DNA of 64,000 nt from Pectinophora gossypiella (lineage: Eukaryota; Arthropoda; Insecta; Lepidoptera; Gelechiidae). The stretch is from positions 7,068,598 to 7,132,597 of the forward strand of contig NC_065421.1 of assembly GCF_024362695.1 (NCBI RefSeq). The letters are read 5' to 3'. Shown here in pieces: positions 12,701-24,176 of the stretch (position 1 is its first letter; the number at the start of each line of letters is the position of its first letter). The notes below the pieces were generated by a model. The model was not told the DNA's origin. It searched no databases and was given only the letters and a program-made list of their open reading frames with translations. The position numbers and the translations under genes are program-made.

Positions 12701-13462
12701 GGACTGCATAGAAGTAAAGCTGTACATTAGAATTTTTCTAATGTACAGTCACGTCTCAGTATATAAGACATCATTATTGTGTAAACAAAAATGATTCAAT
12801 ATTTAACTCACCCTATCTTCCCCAGCAATGAATTTGTTCCATTTGTCAATTTTCTGTTTGAGTGTTTTCAGCAAATATTCACTTAAGAACTCTAGCCGGG
12901 TATCTACCCCATCATCACCTTTCTGTAAAAGATAAGATCAACATAAAAGGAGAGCAAGTCTAGAACTCTGAGACAAGATACAGGCTATCATCAAGATGAC
13001 GAATCTTTGTTGATTTATTATAATCCTATTTACTTATTTCTTCCAAGTTTGCTTGGAGGAAATAGTTGGGTACTTATTAGGTAAAAATTGGAAAAAAGGT
13101 AGGAAAAGCCTTGACCAGTTATGAGATGTTTACAACTATTAATGAGACGTAAGATATATTGCAAATTGCGTATTCTAATTATTCCAACTACTGCCCCTAT
13201 AAAATTATCATACATCTGCAAAGAATAGACAGTGTTTCCCTGTCAGTACTTTCACACAAGGGTCAATAGATAGATGGATTACCCTGCCCTTACCAGTTTT
13301 ATTAAAAACAATTGTTTGTAGACATACAATCCAAAGTAAACGTTTACATCTACTAAACCTTACTTTTTGATTGATTATGATGTAATAAATAACAAAATAA
13401 GAAACAGACTTGTGATTTATGAAAACTAATGTAGGTAGGTAATTACTTACATCTTGCGCCAT
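742..13462 (-). CDS. Axonemal dynein heavy chain, outer-arm beta type (N-terminal part)
   Basis: This is the tail of a ciliary motor heavy chain. Exons in order: 13451-13462, 12812-12922, 12403-12573, 11728-11898, 11198-11286, 11001-11104, 10538-10726, 10270-10443, 9696-9831, 9002-9230, 7486-7677, 6411-6545, 5855-5988, 5347-5536, 4915-5016, 4575-4728, 3559-3754, 3223-3313, 2418-2578, 2238-2326, 1577-1725, 1157-1277 and 742-882. All junctions are GT-AG and phases agree, giving about 1080 residues; the motor region lies beyond the left edge. Stretches such as LADEVVGPMLCNPQNQIGWP, YDPADPEDDSFLADY, VEFCGLRGK and LFEAQTNLE follow the DNAH9/11/17 tail (Drosophila Dhc93AB and kl-5 group); the exact paralogue is less sure. 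Residues about 855-980 are a highly charged insertion. The first exon codes only MAQD. Confidence 0.82.
2875..3090. mobile_element. LINE 3' fragment with inverted 5' part
   Basis: The right part (about 2985-3090, plus strand) codes GRGRPRRAYMEQIKEKI, the tail of a LINE reverse-transcriptase ORF. The left part (about 2875-2985) codes the next segment of the same protein on the minus strand, around VNVVSYKEVKEL, and ends in a TTGATGATGA-type tail. It lies in a dynein intron. Confidence 0.6.
6650..6772. repeat. Interspersed repeat, family D, copy 1
   Basis: A block containing GGGGTAGTCAGAGGTA, then AACGTGATAGGTGGCGAGCC and GTATCGCCATCTAT, recurs near 25110-25255 and 45530-45665. No ORF is seen. 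It lies in a dynein intron. Confidence 0.6.
6785..7293. mobile_element. hAT-like non-autonomous element
   Basis: The element is 509 bp. It starts TAGTGATGTACCGGAT and ends with the inverted form ATATTCGGGACATCACTA. The flanks are GTATGTAA (6777-6784) and ATATGTAA (7294-7301), an 8-bp duplication with one mismatch, as expected for hAT elements. Both subterminal regions are filled with GGATACGGAT and CCGCGGATA repeats. There is no transposase ORF. It lies in a dynein intron. Confidence 0.75.
8155..8210. repeat. AT-rich simple repeat
   Basis: A low-complexity TATATA-rich tract lies inside a dynein intron. Confidence 0.6.
8553..8860 (+). mobile_element. tRNA-headed SINE with intact target duplication
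   Basis: A 308-bp SINE starts GGCCTCTGTGGTCCAGTG and has a B-box-like stretch (TTTGTATCCCGGT). Its body contains ATTGTCCGAAAGTAGGATGA and CACGTTAAGCCGTTGGT. It is flanked by GATACTACTAAT at 8541-8552 and 8861-8872, a perfect 12-bp target duplication. Related copies lie at 40738, 58083, 56725, 11370 and 11995. Confidence 0.85.
9925..10185 (+). mobile_element. LINE reverse-transcriptase tail fragment
   Basis: The plus strand codes a frameshifted remnant including RRGNMIGHLIRHHSFIKNI, then GRGRPRRTFMKQIKEK and VVSYQEVKDLAGRREEW. This is the same LINE ORF tail as at 2875 and 42490, here in normal order. It lies in a dynein intron. Confidence 0.65.
11370..11480 (+). mobile_element. SINE fragment (3' part)
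   Basis: It carries the SINE tail motifs GGCGGCTCAGTAATAAACC, GGTTGATGGGGTTGGTAAT and CACACGATAGAAGAAG, as in the intact copy at 8553. It lies in a dynein intron. Confidence 0.6.
11990..12250 (-). mobile_element. SINE copy, reverse orientation
   Basis: Read on the minus strand, it shows the tRNA-like head near 12240 and then the AAGTAAGATGAT and CACGTTAAGCCGTTGGTCC stretches. The variant tail with CAACCGGAGG-type sequence matches the copy at 58083. It lies in a dynein intron. Confidence 0.6.
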
Positions 13463-13910
13463 GTTCGAGTTTTATTTACAAACCCTATGTATTATTTCAA
13501 TAATTGCATGTTGAATTCACAATCAGTAAAACTATTTTATACGTTTTTAACTGCAAACCAAACACAAACAACGACTATTCGTTGGCATAGTAACATACCT
13601 AAAGAATTTTTAAATTTGGAACCAAAAATACCATGTTCGGATACATTTTTACTCCATAAAGCTGATTTCACACCACGTTAGTTTTGCAGGCAAAGTAGGT
13701 GAGAAGAGTTAAGTCACTGACTGAGTGACTCAGTTCAGCTATCTGTTGAATTGAACGCATCCAAAACAAAAAAAAAAACAATTGTCACTGTCAAAATTAC
13801 GCGCCAAATTTCTATAACAACGCTCGCGGTGTATGCGGTGTTATTTCTAATTCTAATTAATTTCAAGACGTTTTCTATCTTGTAACCCTTGCCTTGCGTT
13901 TAAGTGCATA
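13463..13910. promoter_or_regulatory. Shared upstream region of dynein and Mcm5
   Basis: Only 448 bp separate the two start codons, which point away from each other, so both promoters must lie here or overlap the first exons. It holds an A-run near 13768-13780 and ACTGACTGAGTGACTCAG near 13716. I see no clear TATA box for either gene. Confidence 0.45.
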
Positions 13911-16900
13911 ATGGAAGGTTTTGACGATCCCGGTGTTTTCTTTTCGGATAACTTTGGCGTTGAAGAGAACGAGTCACAAGATCAGATTAACCTACAAGCC
14001 GTGAAAAAGAAGTTCAAAGAATTCATCAGGCAATTCCATACCGGAAATTTCAACTACAAATACAGGTATCTATCTTCATATCTCAATTTGATCGATACAT
14101 TTTTGTACAAACGATAGCATTATTGTTTAATTCTCTTTGTCATTTTTACAGAGATGCATTGAAACGAAACTATAACCTCGGACAATACTGGGTGGAAATA
14201 AATATCGAAGATTTGTCCAGTTTTGATGAAGTGTTGGCTGAAAAATTGTATAAAAAACCTACAGAACACTTGCCAATATTGGAGGAAGCTGCAAAAGATG
14301 TGAGTTTCTATTCCACTTGTGACATTATTTACATATATTACATTATATGGTTGGTAACTTATTGTGTCTAAATCATAGAATACCCTAATTCAACCATATA
14401 AGACCTGTATCATTCTCATTATTGGAACATATCTGTAAGGCTTAATAAAAACCTAACAATTTAACATTTTCATCTCTGCAATAAATTATTAAAATTGACT
14501 AAGTATAATACCTAACATTGCAGTTGGCAGATGAATTGACTGCCCCAAGACCAGAAGGTGAAGAAAAAGTTGAGGATATACAGGTGTTGCTGTCTTCAGA
14601 TGCACATGCTGCTAATTTACGAGAGTTGAAAGTAAGTTGTCTTTTCATCAACTCTTATGTATAGAACATGGAAATATATGCAAATATGTAATAATCTTTT
14701 TATTGTACTTGACCCTCTTTATAGTAAATAACAAAATTTCAGTCAGAAAATGTATCCCGTCTTGTGAAGATACCTGGTATAGTGATATCAGCATCTGGCA
14801 TCAAGGCTAAGGCCACGAAGATCTCCATCCAATGTCGATCATGTCGCAACATCATTCCAAACCTACCTGTCAAGCCAGGCCTCGAGGGCTATGTCATGCC
14901 CAGGAAGTGCAACACGTAAATATTATTACCAATTAATTATGATTTTTAACAAATACAAATGGATTTCCCTAATGAAACCCAAAATATAACTAATCAGAAT
15001 AAAGGATGTTACTAATATATCATGTACATTAATAAGTCTTACCTTACACTTTACAAAATAGTGTCCCTTATATTATTTCCTAACATGTATCTTGGGAAAA
15101 TTTTGTTATAGGGAACAAGCTGGTCGACCAAAATGTCCACTAGATCCCTACTTCATCATTCCAGACAAGTGCAAGTGTATTGATTACCAGGTAACTATCT
15201 TAAAAATAAAATCTTTGTTTATAATACTTGAAGCCTCTTCTTATCCAGTGTTTATTGCCTATTTTTTAGACCGTCTGTACCTTATTTTTCTCAATACAAA
15301 TATTATCCAATTAATACTTCATAACAAAACAGGTTTTGAAACTGCAAGAGACACCTGAAAGCATACCACAAGGTGAAATGCCTCGTCACCTAACTGTTTA
15401 CTGTGACCGCACACTCTGTGAGAGAGTCTCCCCCGGCGCCAGGGTCATTGTCCTCGGAATATACTCCATTAAGAAGATTGCGAAAATTGGGGTGAGTCTG
15501 CATTTGAAGTTACTACAATACAACTCAAGACTTCCTGTTTACTCTACATTAACTATTCAGCCTGCGACTCTGTCCGCGCAGTATTCAATTATCGCGCGCG
15601 CCATGTTTAGCTCCACATTAATAAATAATATAAAAACTATCCAAAGTCCTTTCCCAAGGTCTAATCTGTCGATATACCAAATTTCATCAAAATCAGTTTA
15701 GTAGTGTTGATATGAGAGAATCAGAGTAGGTAAAACATTTAATAATGAGAAATTGTAGAGTAAGCATTGATTTTATAGGTTTCCGTGGGCTGCCAAATTA
15801 GAAGCCAACTAATTACGCACTGAGTTTACTTTTAAAAACAAATGTTTTGAAACGATTAATGCTGAAAAATCGATTAAGTTCAATAATCGATTTTGGTACA
15901 TCTCTAACTTTTGACATTGGCAGCCTAGTTGACAGTTGACACAATCAACCGATCGATGTTTTTGTAAGGTTAGCGCGTCTCTTATCCGAGACAAATTATA
16001 AATTATAATTTACCTCAAGATGAATTCAAACGCGATAAAAATGGCGTCCAGAATGTTTTGTTCGGCCCCTAAAGTGATCCCTCGTGTTTGCATCGTCGGG
16101 GCAGGCCCGGCGGGCTTCTACGCGGCGATGCATCTCTCCAAACACTTGGACAATGTCAACATTGATATTCTTGAAAAACTTCCGGTGCCTTTTGGATTGA
16201 TAAGATACGGAGTAGCACCTGATCACCCAGAAGTTAAAAATGTGATAAACCAATTCACAAAGGTAGCACAACAAAATAATGTGAATTTCTATGGGAACAT
16301 TGCCCTAGGTCAGGATATTACATTATCGCAACTTCGTCAACATTACGACGCTGTGCTACTTACATATGGCGCTGAAGAAGACCGAATACTTGGCATTGAC
16401 AATGAAGATGGTGAAAATATAATTGCAGCAAGAAACTTTGTGGGTTGGTACAATGGGTTGCCCAGTGATAAAGACTTAAAAGTTGACTTATCTGGATCCA
16501 CAGCAGCTATACTTGGCCAAGGCAATGTGGCCTTAGATATAGCTAGAATACTTTTAACACCACTTGATAAATTAAAGACAACAGATATTACAGAGCATGC
16601 TCTTGAAACTTTAGCAGAGTCTAAAATAAAAGAATTGTATCTGGTTGGCAGACGTGGACCTTTACAGGTTGCATTTACTATAAAGGAATTAAGAGAACAA
16701 CTCAAACTAGATAATTGTAAAACAATTTGGAGAAAGGAAGATTTTGCTGGAGTAGCAGATGTAGTTGCTAACCTACCTCGTCCTAGAAAAAGATTGACAG
16801 AATTGATGCTCAAAGCCTTAAATGAAAACCAAACTGTTGATAACAATAATAATGTTAAATATTTGAAGCCTATATTTTTTAGAAGTCCAGAAAAATTTTT

Positions 16901-19900
16901 ACTGAATGATCAAAAGAAACTCACTGGAATTCAATTTGTTTGCAACGAATTAGTTGGAGACAAAATAGAAGAGCAGAAATGTGTACCTACAAGTGAAAAA
17001 GAAATTATAGAGTGCAGTTTAGCATTTAGAAGTATTGGGTACAAGAGTGTCAAAGTAGACAGTGATTTAACATTCAGTGCAAGTGGTTATGTGCCTAATA
17101 ACAGAGGTAGGGTTGATGATCAACTTGTAAACAAAGCCAAGTTGTATGTGGCTGGATGGCTTGGCACGGGACCAGTTGGTGTTATTCTACATACTATGGG
17201 GAATGCTTTTCAAGTGGCAAAAGTAATGTGTGAAGATCTAAAAAGCGACTGTATAGCTAATAAAGGAGGTTTTGAGGAAGTTAAAAAATCATTAAACACT
17301 CCTGTTGTGGACTGGAAGGGTTGGGAGAAGATAGACCAATATGAGACTGAACAAGGCAAGAAAAAGGGCAAGCCTAGAGAAAAAATATGCACTGTAGAAA
17401 AAATGATTGAAATTGCGAATATATGAAATTTGCATTAGATCTTCTAGATATAGTTGCTATAATTAAGTTTTAAACCTAGTTAAGTTTCAAGACACTATTT
17501 TGTACCTTTTTAGACTTTGCATTTGGTATATTATGTTTTCATAAAGGAATATTTTTTTTATATTGATTTATTTATTTTAAAACCTACTGCACATCTAGAC
17601 ACAGACAAGTTGGGCAACTTAATTACTTACAACTAAGATAATCTGCCCAATGAAAAGTAGATTAATCAATTGGACATTTTTACTGACTCATGCTACTCCC
17701 ACTGAATATCTTGGCTCCTAGATCCCCCATTAATTTGCACATGGAAAACCATATTAATAATTTCGGCTGTTTTTAATGACGTTTTTGCTGGAGATCTCGA
17801 CCCCAGATCGCCGCATCAACAAATCTGCCCACCAAAGCGCAGATCAGTCAGTTTGGTTCATTTTTACTGACTGTCGCTACTCCCACTCTTGGAGATCTCG
17901 AACCCCAGTTTCCCCCCTTCCTCTACGCTCACCGAAGTGATAAATCATAGTTTTACTGACTATTGCTGCTCCACTTTTGAAGATCTCCACGCAGCATCGA
18001 AGCCTGCTAAATTAAAATGTTTTGAACAACCCATGCCATTACCTCAGAATGTATATAGTTCTCATTACCACTCCTAACACCTAAGTATTCCCTGTAGCGC
18101 GAAGGTCGTGACAAGGGTTCTGTGGGGGTGCGGTCGTCGTACCTGCGCGCCGTAGGGCTGACCACCGAAGAGGGCGCCACCGGGGGCCTGCGCCCCTTCA
18201 CGGCGGACGAGGAGGAACAGTTCCGCAGACTCGCGGCGTCCCCAGACATCTACGAGAGGATTGCCAAGTCAATAGCTCCTAGTGTGTTTGGTGCTGTTGA
18301 TATGAAGAAAGCTATCGCCTGCTTATTGTTTGGTGGTTAGTATGTTAATAAGTAATACTCTAGGAAGATTTTGTCGAGAGTGGAAAATGCTAAAGTAGTG
18401 TGCCAGCATCATAAGTGTAATTCAATGGTCTCTGCCAACCCAATGGGTAATAGACATGGCCTTATGTACGTATGTATAGTCACATTTGAATAGCTCGTAT
18501 AATCTACTTTGACGAGGTAGCTCATCAATCAATAATACTTTATTGCACAACGACATATACAAAGGACATAAACATACGAATAAAAATAAGCACAATAGGC
18601 TGTCTTGATGCTAAACAGCAATTTCTGCCAGGCAACCTTAGGGTGAAAGAAGTTTAATCAACATACACAAAATAGGTAAAAAATATCCTTTCGCTTGAAA
18701 CACATTTCAATTATGAAACCGTAAGGCTCAAAATTGATAATTTTATTATTCAAAACAAAAGAAATGTAGTCTGACGGATTACCTATAAGCAAATCTAATT
18801 AATATCCGTATACTATTTTTAAGTCTACCTTGAACACAATAACAATGTGCCAACCTACGAATAAATAATAAGTGCCAACTAACTAACCAATAAGGCGAAC
18901 TGCCATGCAAAATACGCGATAGACGTCGAATTGCGGCCAGCGGATACCAATACTAAGGCTATCTGTTCCGCCTCCTTATATTATCATATACGTTACATTA
19001 TATTGACTTGTATACTGAGAAATAATAAAAACGAAACATGTTCAGACATAGACCTAGGATTTTCGCGCTGTTTACTTAAATATTCCCTGTAAAAACCGTT
19101 AATATCCTTTCTAAAATGATAATCTATTACAAATATCGTTCTTAGGAAAAATGTGCAAGTCATAACATAACGGTTAGGTAGACCTTACGCTTCGCTTTGC
19201 TCGTTTTGGCGGGAGCACTACCGTGCCCCTAGATACTTTGTTTTATTGCACACACAGGAAATATAAAGTTTCAGAAACGAAAGCGAAATAGTACAATAGG
19301 CAGTACCAGATCATCATCAACTCTTTCTGATTACTTGTGTTTCTACCGACCCCGTTAGGGATAACCATCCGTCCGATCATGACCTATGCAGGGGTAGTTT
19401 TCGCTCATGCGAGTTCCTCTCAAATCCACCGTCTACAGGTAATACAAAATCGTTTCATGCGGAAAGCCACGGGAGCTCCGTGGTTCCTTCGCAATGAAAA
19501 TCTGCACATTGACCTAGGTCTGCCAACCATTGCCCAATGGCTCAAATTAGCTTCCAAACGTTTTTTCGATTCTGCTCCGCACCACCCAAATCCCCTGGTA
19601 GTTGCGGCTTCCGAATACATCCCGCTTAGGGACGGTACTGAAAAGTATCGGCGTCCGAAGGACGTAATATACGATCCCGACGACCCGATTACTCTAGCCA
19701 TAGAGGCAGCCAATCAGCTCGCGACACCAAACACTTCAGGACCCCGATACCGACCCCGCCGGCGTGGTCGACGATTTCCCTCATTCAGCGCTTATCGCTA
19801 TCGACCCACTAGGGTCGATTAATTCTTTCAAATATTTTTCCTCTGCGACGACGCCCTGAGCCGAGGTTCGCGCCCAACTGGGCACCCTCAGGCCTGTTGT

Positions 19901-22900
19901 CTTAAACGTTGTACCGGGTGAGAGCCTTCAGCGCTCCCCATTTGTCCGGCCAAGTAGTTAATGCCATCTGCGGCAAATCTACAATAAGTCACGTCAAAAA
20001 AAAAAAAAGTTAGGGATAAGGAGCGTGAGTTTGTGTACTTTTTTCGTCTTATAAATTATGTTGAATACTGTATACCAGTAGTATTGGGCGGAAGGCAAGA
20101 TGGAACCCACTGCCCTATTTTTTCCCTAAAAAAGTAACATGAAATTAGTAATGACAGGCAACGCACTTGTGACCCCTCTGGTGATGCGGGTGCCTATGGG
20201 CAAAAATAATTGCTTACCATCAGGCGATTGGTCTGCAGTGGTTTGCCCCCTCATCCCCCCTATGTTTGCCCCGTTATCCCGTTTTTCACAGGGTCCGCTT
20301 ACCTGACCAAAAGATTTGACAGGTCCGGTTCGGGTCTGGGGGATCGTTTGCTCCCTATAAAAAACACCAACCTAATAAACCACAGGTTCCCGCAAAAGAC
20401 TGCCAGACGGACTGACGCGGCGCGGCGACATCAACATCTTACTCCTAGGCGACCCCGGTACTGCCAAATCCCAGCTGCTGAAGTTTGTTGAGAAGGTGGC
20501 GCCCATCGGCGTCTATACCTCCGGCAAGGGGTCTAGTGCCGCTGGTCTTACCGCCTCTGTTATTCGAGATCCGGGCAGCGTGAGTACTACTGAATTCCTT
20601 TACCTACTATGAAATTATCCCACCCAAACCCAACCCAAATTATAACCCAAATTCCAATGTCAATTGAACCGAGACATCAAAATTACGAATGGACCTCTCA
20701 TCAAAGATGTGAAAGTCAAACTTTATTGCTAAATAGCCATTTCAATCAATCCTTTCAAATTACTTCTTTATTTAATGCCTACTGAGTCTGGATAGAGCAA
20801 TTCTTATATCGTTGGTTGTGACATGGATTACAGACCCCATCAAGCCTGGTGTCAGAGTTATTATTGAGTTGCCAAAGGCCCCTGACATGACTCATTTAAC
20901 AGATTCATGTACTGCTTTATTAAAGCATTTCTTGTGTTGTCCGTTGTGTAGCGTAACTTCGTGATGGAAGGCGGCGCGATGGTGCTGGCGGACGGCGGCG
21001 TGGTGTGCATCGACGAGTTCGACAAGATGCGCGAGGACGACCGTGTCGCCATACACGAGGCTATGGAACAACAGACCATCTCCATTGCCAAGGTGACATA
21101 AATTAATAAATCATATCTATCTTGAAACCTTAGCTTGGAATGGGAGTGAATATAGTGAGTGATCACAAAAAATTGTTTGACACCAAATTGTCATAATTAT
21201 CAAACAACACAAAAAGGGGTGACGAAAAATTACGGCAAATTTCTGTTATTCTTTTTGTGTCTTTCCATAACGCTATTTTGTTTTAAGAGGAGTGAGAGAA
21301 CGTGCCTCTCCAAGACTGGTATAGTTCATCCGCAAGTCGTTGTCACCGCCTGAGGTGAGCGGCGAGACAGGGGGGGATGACTGATTGGCACACCGAGTGT
21401 TCTTTAAGGACGTGCGCACGGACCACCTGACTATAAGCATGAACTTTCCAGGCGGGCATAACAACGACGCTGAACTCGCGCTGCTCAGTACTAGCCGCAG
21501 CCAACTCTGTGTTCGGCCGCTGGGACGACACCAAGGCGGACGACAATATTGACTTCATGCCCACCATCCTCTCCCGCTTCGACATGATCTTCATCGTCAA
21601 AGATGAACACGACCAGAACAGAGATATTGTAAGTTTTTGGTATTTAGATTTGCCTCTGATGACATGGCCACCGGTACGACATTTAAGACGACATGCCTGA
21701 GCCCAGGCATATTTATGATTATGGAGCATAAGCCATATGATGCGTGATCATATAAATATCATATACAAATATATACGTGTATGTATTATGTATAAATATG
21801 TATTGTGTGTGTTTGTATGTGTCTGTATGAATGACGTGGCCCTTCCATCTTACTAATATAGATGCTTGTTACAATTTCACTGATTTAATGACGGATTTCT
21901 AGAGTATTCTATTCTCTCACGTTTAATAATGGTGCCGATTGTCGCAGACACCAAAATAATTTTAACTTAATTTGACAAGACTAAGACTAGCCCTATCTCT
22001 TTCTTGCACTTGTAAGTGAAAGACGGAACTAGTTTAAGAACTATCAGAACTAGAATTAGGTTAAGTTCGTGTCCGTCAGGATTAGAACAAATTATCACGT
22101 TTTCTACTGATTTGAATCTACATTACAATAAACTAATTGCGCCAGCATTGGGACACATGTACACTGTATACGTTATGTCTTTGAGGTGTATAATAAATGT
22201 GTATCCTCGTGACAGACGCTAGCCAAGCACATAATCTCAGTGCACATGGGCGGCGACAGCGCGGAGCGCGAGGTGTCGGCGGGCGAGCTGCCGCTGGCGC
22301 TGCTGCGGCGCTACGCCGCCTACTGCCGCGGCCGCTGCGGCCCGCGCCTCGCCGCCGCCGCCGCCGAGCGGCTGCGGGCCCGATACGTGCTCATGAGGAA
22401 CGGCGCCTCGCACCACGAGAGGCAGGCCGACAAGAGACTTTCCATACCTATTACTGTCAGGTACGTGAAATTTGCGGTGATTTTGACAAAATAAAACCAG
22501 GAGCGTCAAGATCGGAAAAAGTAGTAAACTAATCGTTTAAATAGTTATATTTTTTCAACATAAGTCCCCGCTTATTATTAGATTCCCTATACGAAACTCC
22601 ATGTATAGGTTGGTGTATTTATTTTGAGTTTGATGTAGAATGATTGGTAAAACGAGTCTCGGCCATTCTGCATCTTTCTGTCGTTACTTGTTAGGTACCT
22701 CGTACACGCAGCTGCGCAGTTTATTTCTTGCGAAAATAAACTCCATTAAAAGTCTCTATTTAATTATTAAGAAACTAAAATGGTATGTGGTAATTATTAT
22801 ACTAGAAGACGATAATGACCTGCTGCATAGAAATAAAAACTACTTTTTAGACAACTGGAAGCAATCGTCCGTATATCGGAGTCGTTGGCCAAGATGCAGC

Positions 22901-23657
22901 TGCAGCCGTTCGCGACAGAGGCGCACGTCACCGAGGCTCTGCGTCTCTTCCAGGTGTCCACGCTGGACGCCGCCATGACCGGCAGCCTGGCTGGTGAGTT
23001 TACACAAATACCTACAGTCCCTCATGCGCACCAGGCGCTCAGACGCCGAGTTGCGGAAAACGACGCGCGAATACCAGTACCTTCAAACGTTGTACGTATA
23101 CAAATTCATCAACAATAATATGAATCTTGGACTAAGATATGTGTACATCAACTTTTCGAAGCAATTCATCTAAAAAGCAATATTGAAAGTTTACATTTGA
23201 AGTGCGCAATGCACACAGACGTCAAATAGCAATATTGCTTTTTTAGGATTGCTTTGATGTGGCCTTTTTAACCCTTGTTTTATGTACGTATGTACCCATA
23301 GTCTCTGCTTACCCCAGTGCGAAAGAAACGTGAGTTTTATGTATGTATGTAAAGACGAAAGGAAATTATTGAAATTGTAATTTCGGATTACGCCTTCAGA
23401 TACTGATATGAAACGTTTTACCGACAGGAGCCGAAGGTTTCACGACAGAAGAAGACCACGAGATCCTCTCGCGTATCGAGAAACAGCTGAAGCGCAGGTT
23501 CGCTGTCGGCTCGCAAGTGTCGGAGCAAACTATCATCCAGGACTTCTTACGTCAGAAGTACCCGGAGCGCTCCATCCTCAAAGTCATCCACACCATGATC
23601 CGCCGAGGTGAACTACAGCATCGTTTGCAGAGGAAAATGCTCTACCGACTATCATAA
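13911..23657 (+). CDS. Mcm5: DNA replication licensing factor MCM5
   Basis: This is a subunit of the MCM2-7 helicase that loads at origins and unwinds DNA. Exons: 13911-14065, 14152-14299, 14524-14631, 14743-14915, 15112-15190, 15333-15491, 18098-18335, 20386-20579, 20952-21092, 21452-21628, 22216-22460, 22851-22993 and 23428-23657. They join in frame to 729 aa, close to the usual length. The start MEGFDDPGVFFSDNFG is the MCM5 N-terminus. Likely zinc ligands are C168, C171, C193 and C203. Walker A is GDPGTAKS (375-382), Walker B CIDEFDKM (437-444) and the arginine finger SRFD (506-509). It ends near MLYRLS. Exon 11 is very GC-rich and Ala/Arg-rich. Intron 6 contains the adrenodoxin reductase gene and intron 7 a LINE. 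Nothing looks broken. Confidence 0.96.
16020..17426 (+). CDS. NADPH:adrenodoxin (ferredoxin) reductase, mitochondrial
   Basis: A flavoprotein that passes electrons from NADPH through adrenodoxin to mitochondrial P450s; in insects these include the ecdysteroid-making enzymes (Drosophila orthologue dare). A single uninterrupted ORF of 468 aa is near full family length. It has a short N-terminal targeting-like segment, the FAD motif GAGPAG (27-32), FGLIRYGVAPDHPEVKN after it, the NADP motif GQGNVALDIAR (from about 165), GRRGPLQVAFTIKELRE, and the C-terminal GWLGTGPVGVILHTM (from about 379). The start at 16020 gives the longest ORF; Met8 at 16041 lies in a better AAAATGG context and may be the true start. 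The whole gene sits on the same strand inside Mcm5 intron 6, so it needs its own promoter between 15492 and 16019. Confidence 0.94.
   Translation: MNSNAIKMASRMFCSAPKVIPRVCIVGAGPAGFYAAMHLSKHLDNVNIDILEKLPVPFGLIRYGVAPDHPEVKNVINQFTKVAQQNNVNFYGNIALGQDITLSQLRQHYDAVLLTYGAEEDRILGIDNEDGENIIAARNFVGWYNGLPSDKDLKVDLSGSTAAILGQGNVALDIARILLTPLDKLKTTDITEHALETLAESKIKELYLVGRRGPLQVAFTIKELREQLKLDNCKTIWRKEDFAGVADVVANLPRPRKRLTELMLKALNENQTVDNNNNVKYLKPIFFRSPEKFLLNDQKKLTGIQFVCNELVGDKIEEQKCVPTSEKEIIECSLAFRSIGYKSVKVDSDLTFSASGYVPNNRGRVDDQLVNKAKLYVAGWLGTGPVGVILHTMGNAFQVAKVMCEDLKSDCIANKGGFEEVKKSLNTPVVDWKGWEKIDQYETEQGKKKGKPREKICTVEKMIEIANI
17670..17995. repeat. Degenerate tandem motif in Mcm5 intron 6
   Basis: The phrase TTTTTACTGACT followed by a CTACTCCCACT-like stretch and GGAGATCTCGA recurs about three to four times at 80-100 bp spacing, with many changes. 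No ORF is supported. Confidence 0.45.
18340..19364. other. Mcm5 intron 7, left part
   Basis: It contains a LINE-tail-like repeat near 18520-18720 (ATAATACTTTATTGCACAACG), related to the block near 39880. The rest shows no gene. Confidence 0.4.
19365..20008 (+). mobile_element. 5'-truncated jockey-type LINE with poly(A)
   Basis: The 5' part codes about 150 residues of the C-terminus of a jockey-clade reverse transcriptase: IRPIMTYAGVVFAHA, then LQVIQNRFMRKATGAPWF. A 3' UTR ends in a 13-bp A-tract at 19996-20008. GTTAGGGATAA is present on both sides (19354-19364 and 20009-20019), an 11-bp target duplication. The ORF is open to its stop near 19822, so the insertion is probably young. Confidence 0.85.
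20075..20345. repeat. Two interspersed repeats side by side
   Basis: Positions 20075-20270 hold a repeat common in moths, with GTGACCCCTCTGGTG and TTGCTTACCATCAGGCGAT. Positions 20270-20345 hold a fragment of the SINE seen at 35360 and 41712 (GATTTGACAGGTCCGGTT). Both lie in Mcm5 intron 7. Confidence 0.55.
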
Positions 23658-24176
23658 TTGACTATACCAATATTACTTTTTCGATCTGAATATACAGTCT
23701 GAAGTTAATCTTTGAGTTTTAATCAAGTCTAAGCAGAAGTATGCAAATGTGCCTACAAAACTTTCGTCAACGATCCGAATTAGTGTAGCCGACCTATTGA
23801 GAGTTACAATCGACAGTTTTCATCTAAAAAAGTTCGATATTATTGTTTCTGTGAGCTTCGTTAGGTAGCTGTTAAAACTCGATATTCTGTAGGCCAACTA
23901 TCGATCAGAAACTGAATACATTGTTTTTAATCAAGTCTAAGCAGAAGTGCAAGGGGAACCAACATTTAATCAACACACAATGTTTTCACTTTGTAACTGT
24001 AATTTTAAAAATAAATAGCTACACGTGCTTAAAGCACCCAATAAATAAACTATATCAGTTGCACTGACCTTTGTATTAAAGCTAGTGATATAGCTAAGGC
24101 GAAATTAAATTACGAGGTACCTTCAAGGCTGAGCAAGAAATCGTGACAATATGACCTAATTCTTCAAGAATATCGC
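23658..24176. other. Gap between converging Mcm5 and aldo-keto reductase 1
   Basis: The phrase AATCAAGTCTAAGCAGAAGT occurs twice here (near 23720 and 23930). AATAAATA near 24010 and 24040 may serve as a plus-strand poly(A) signal. No gene is seen. Confidence 0.4.

Noticed and set aside
22197..22532. Arg/Ala-rich ORFs over Mcm5 exon 11 in the other frames
   Set aside because: They are shadows caused by the high GC content of that exon; only the frame with KHIISVHMGGDS and RLSIPITVR continues MCM5.
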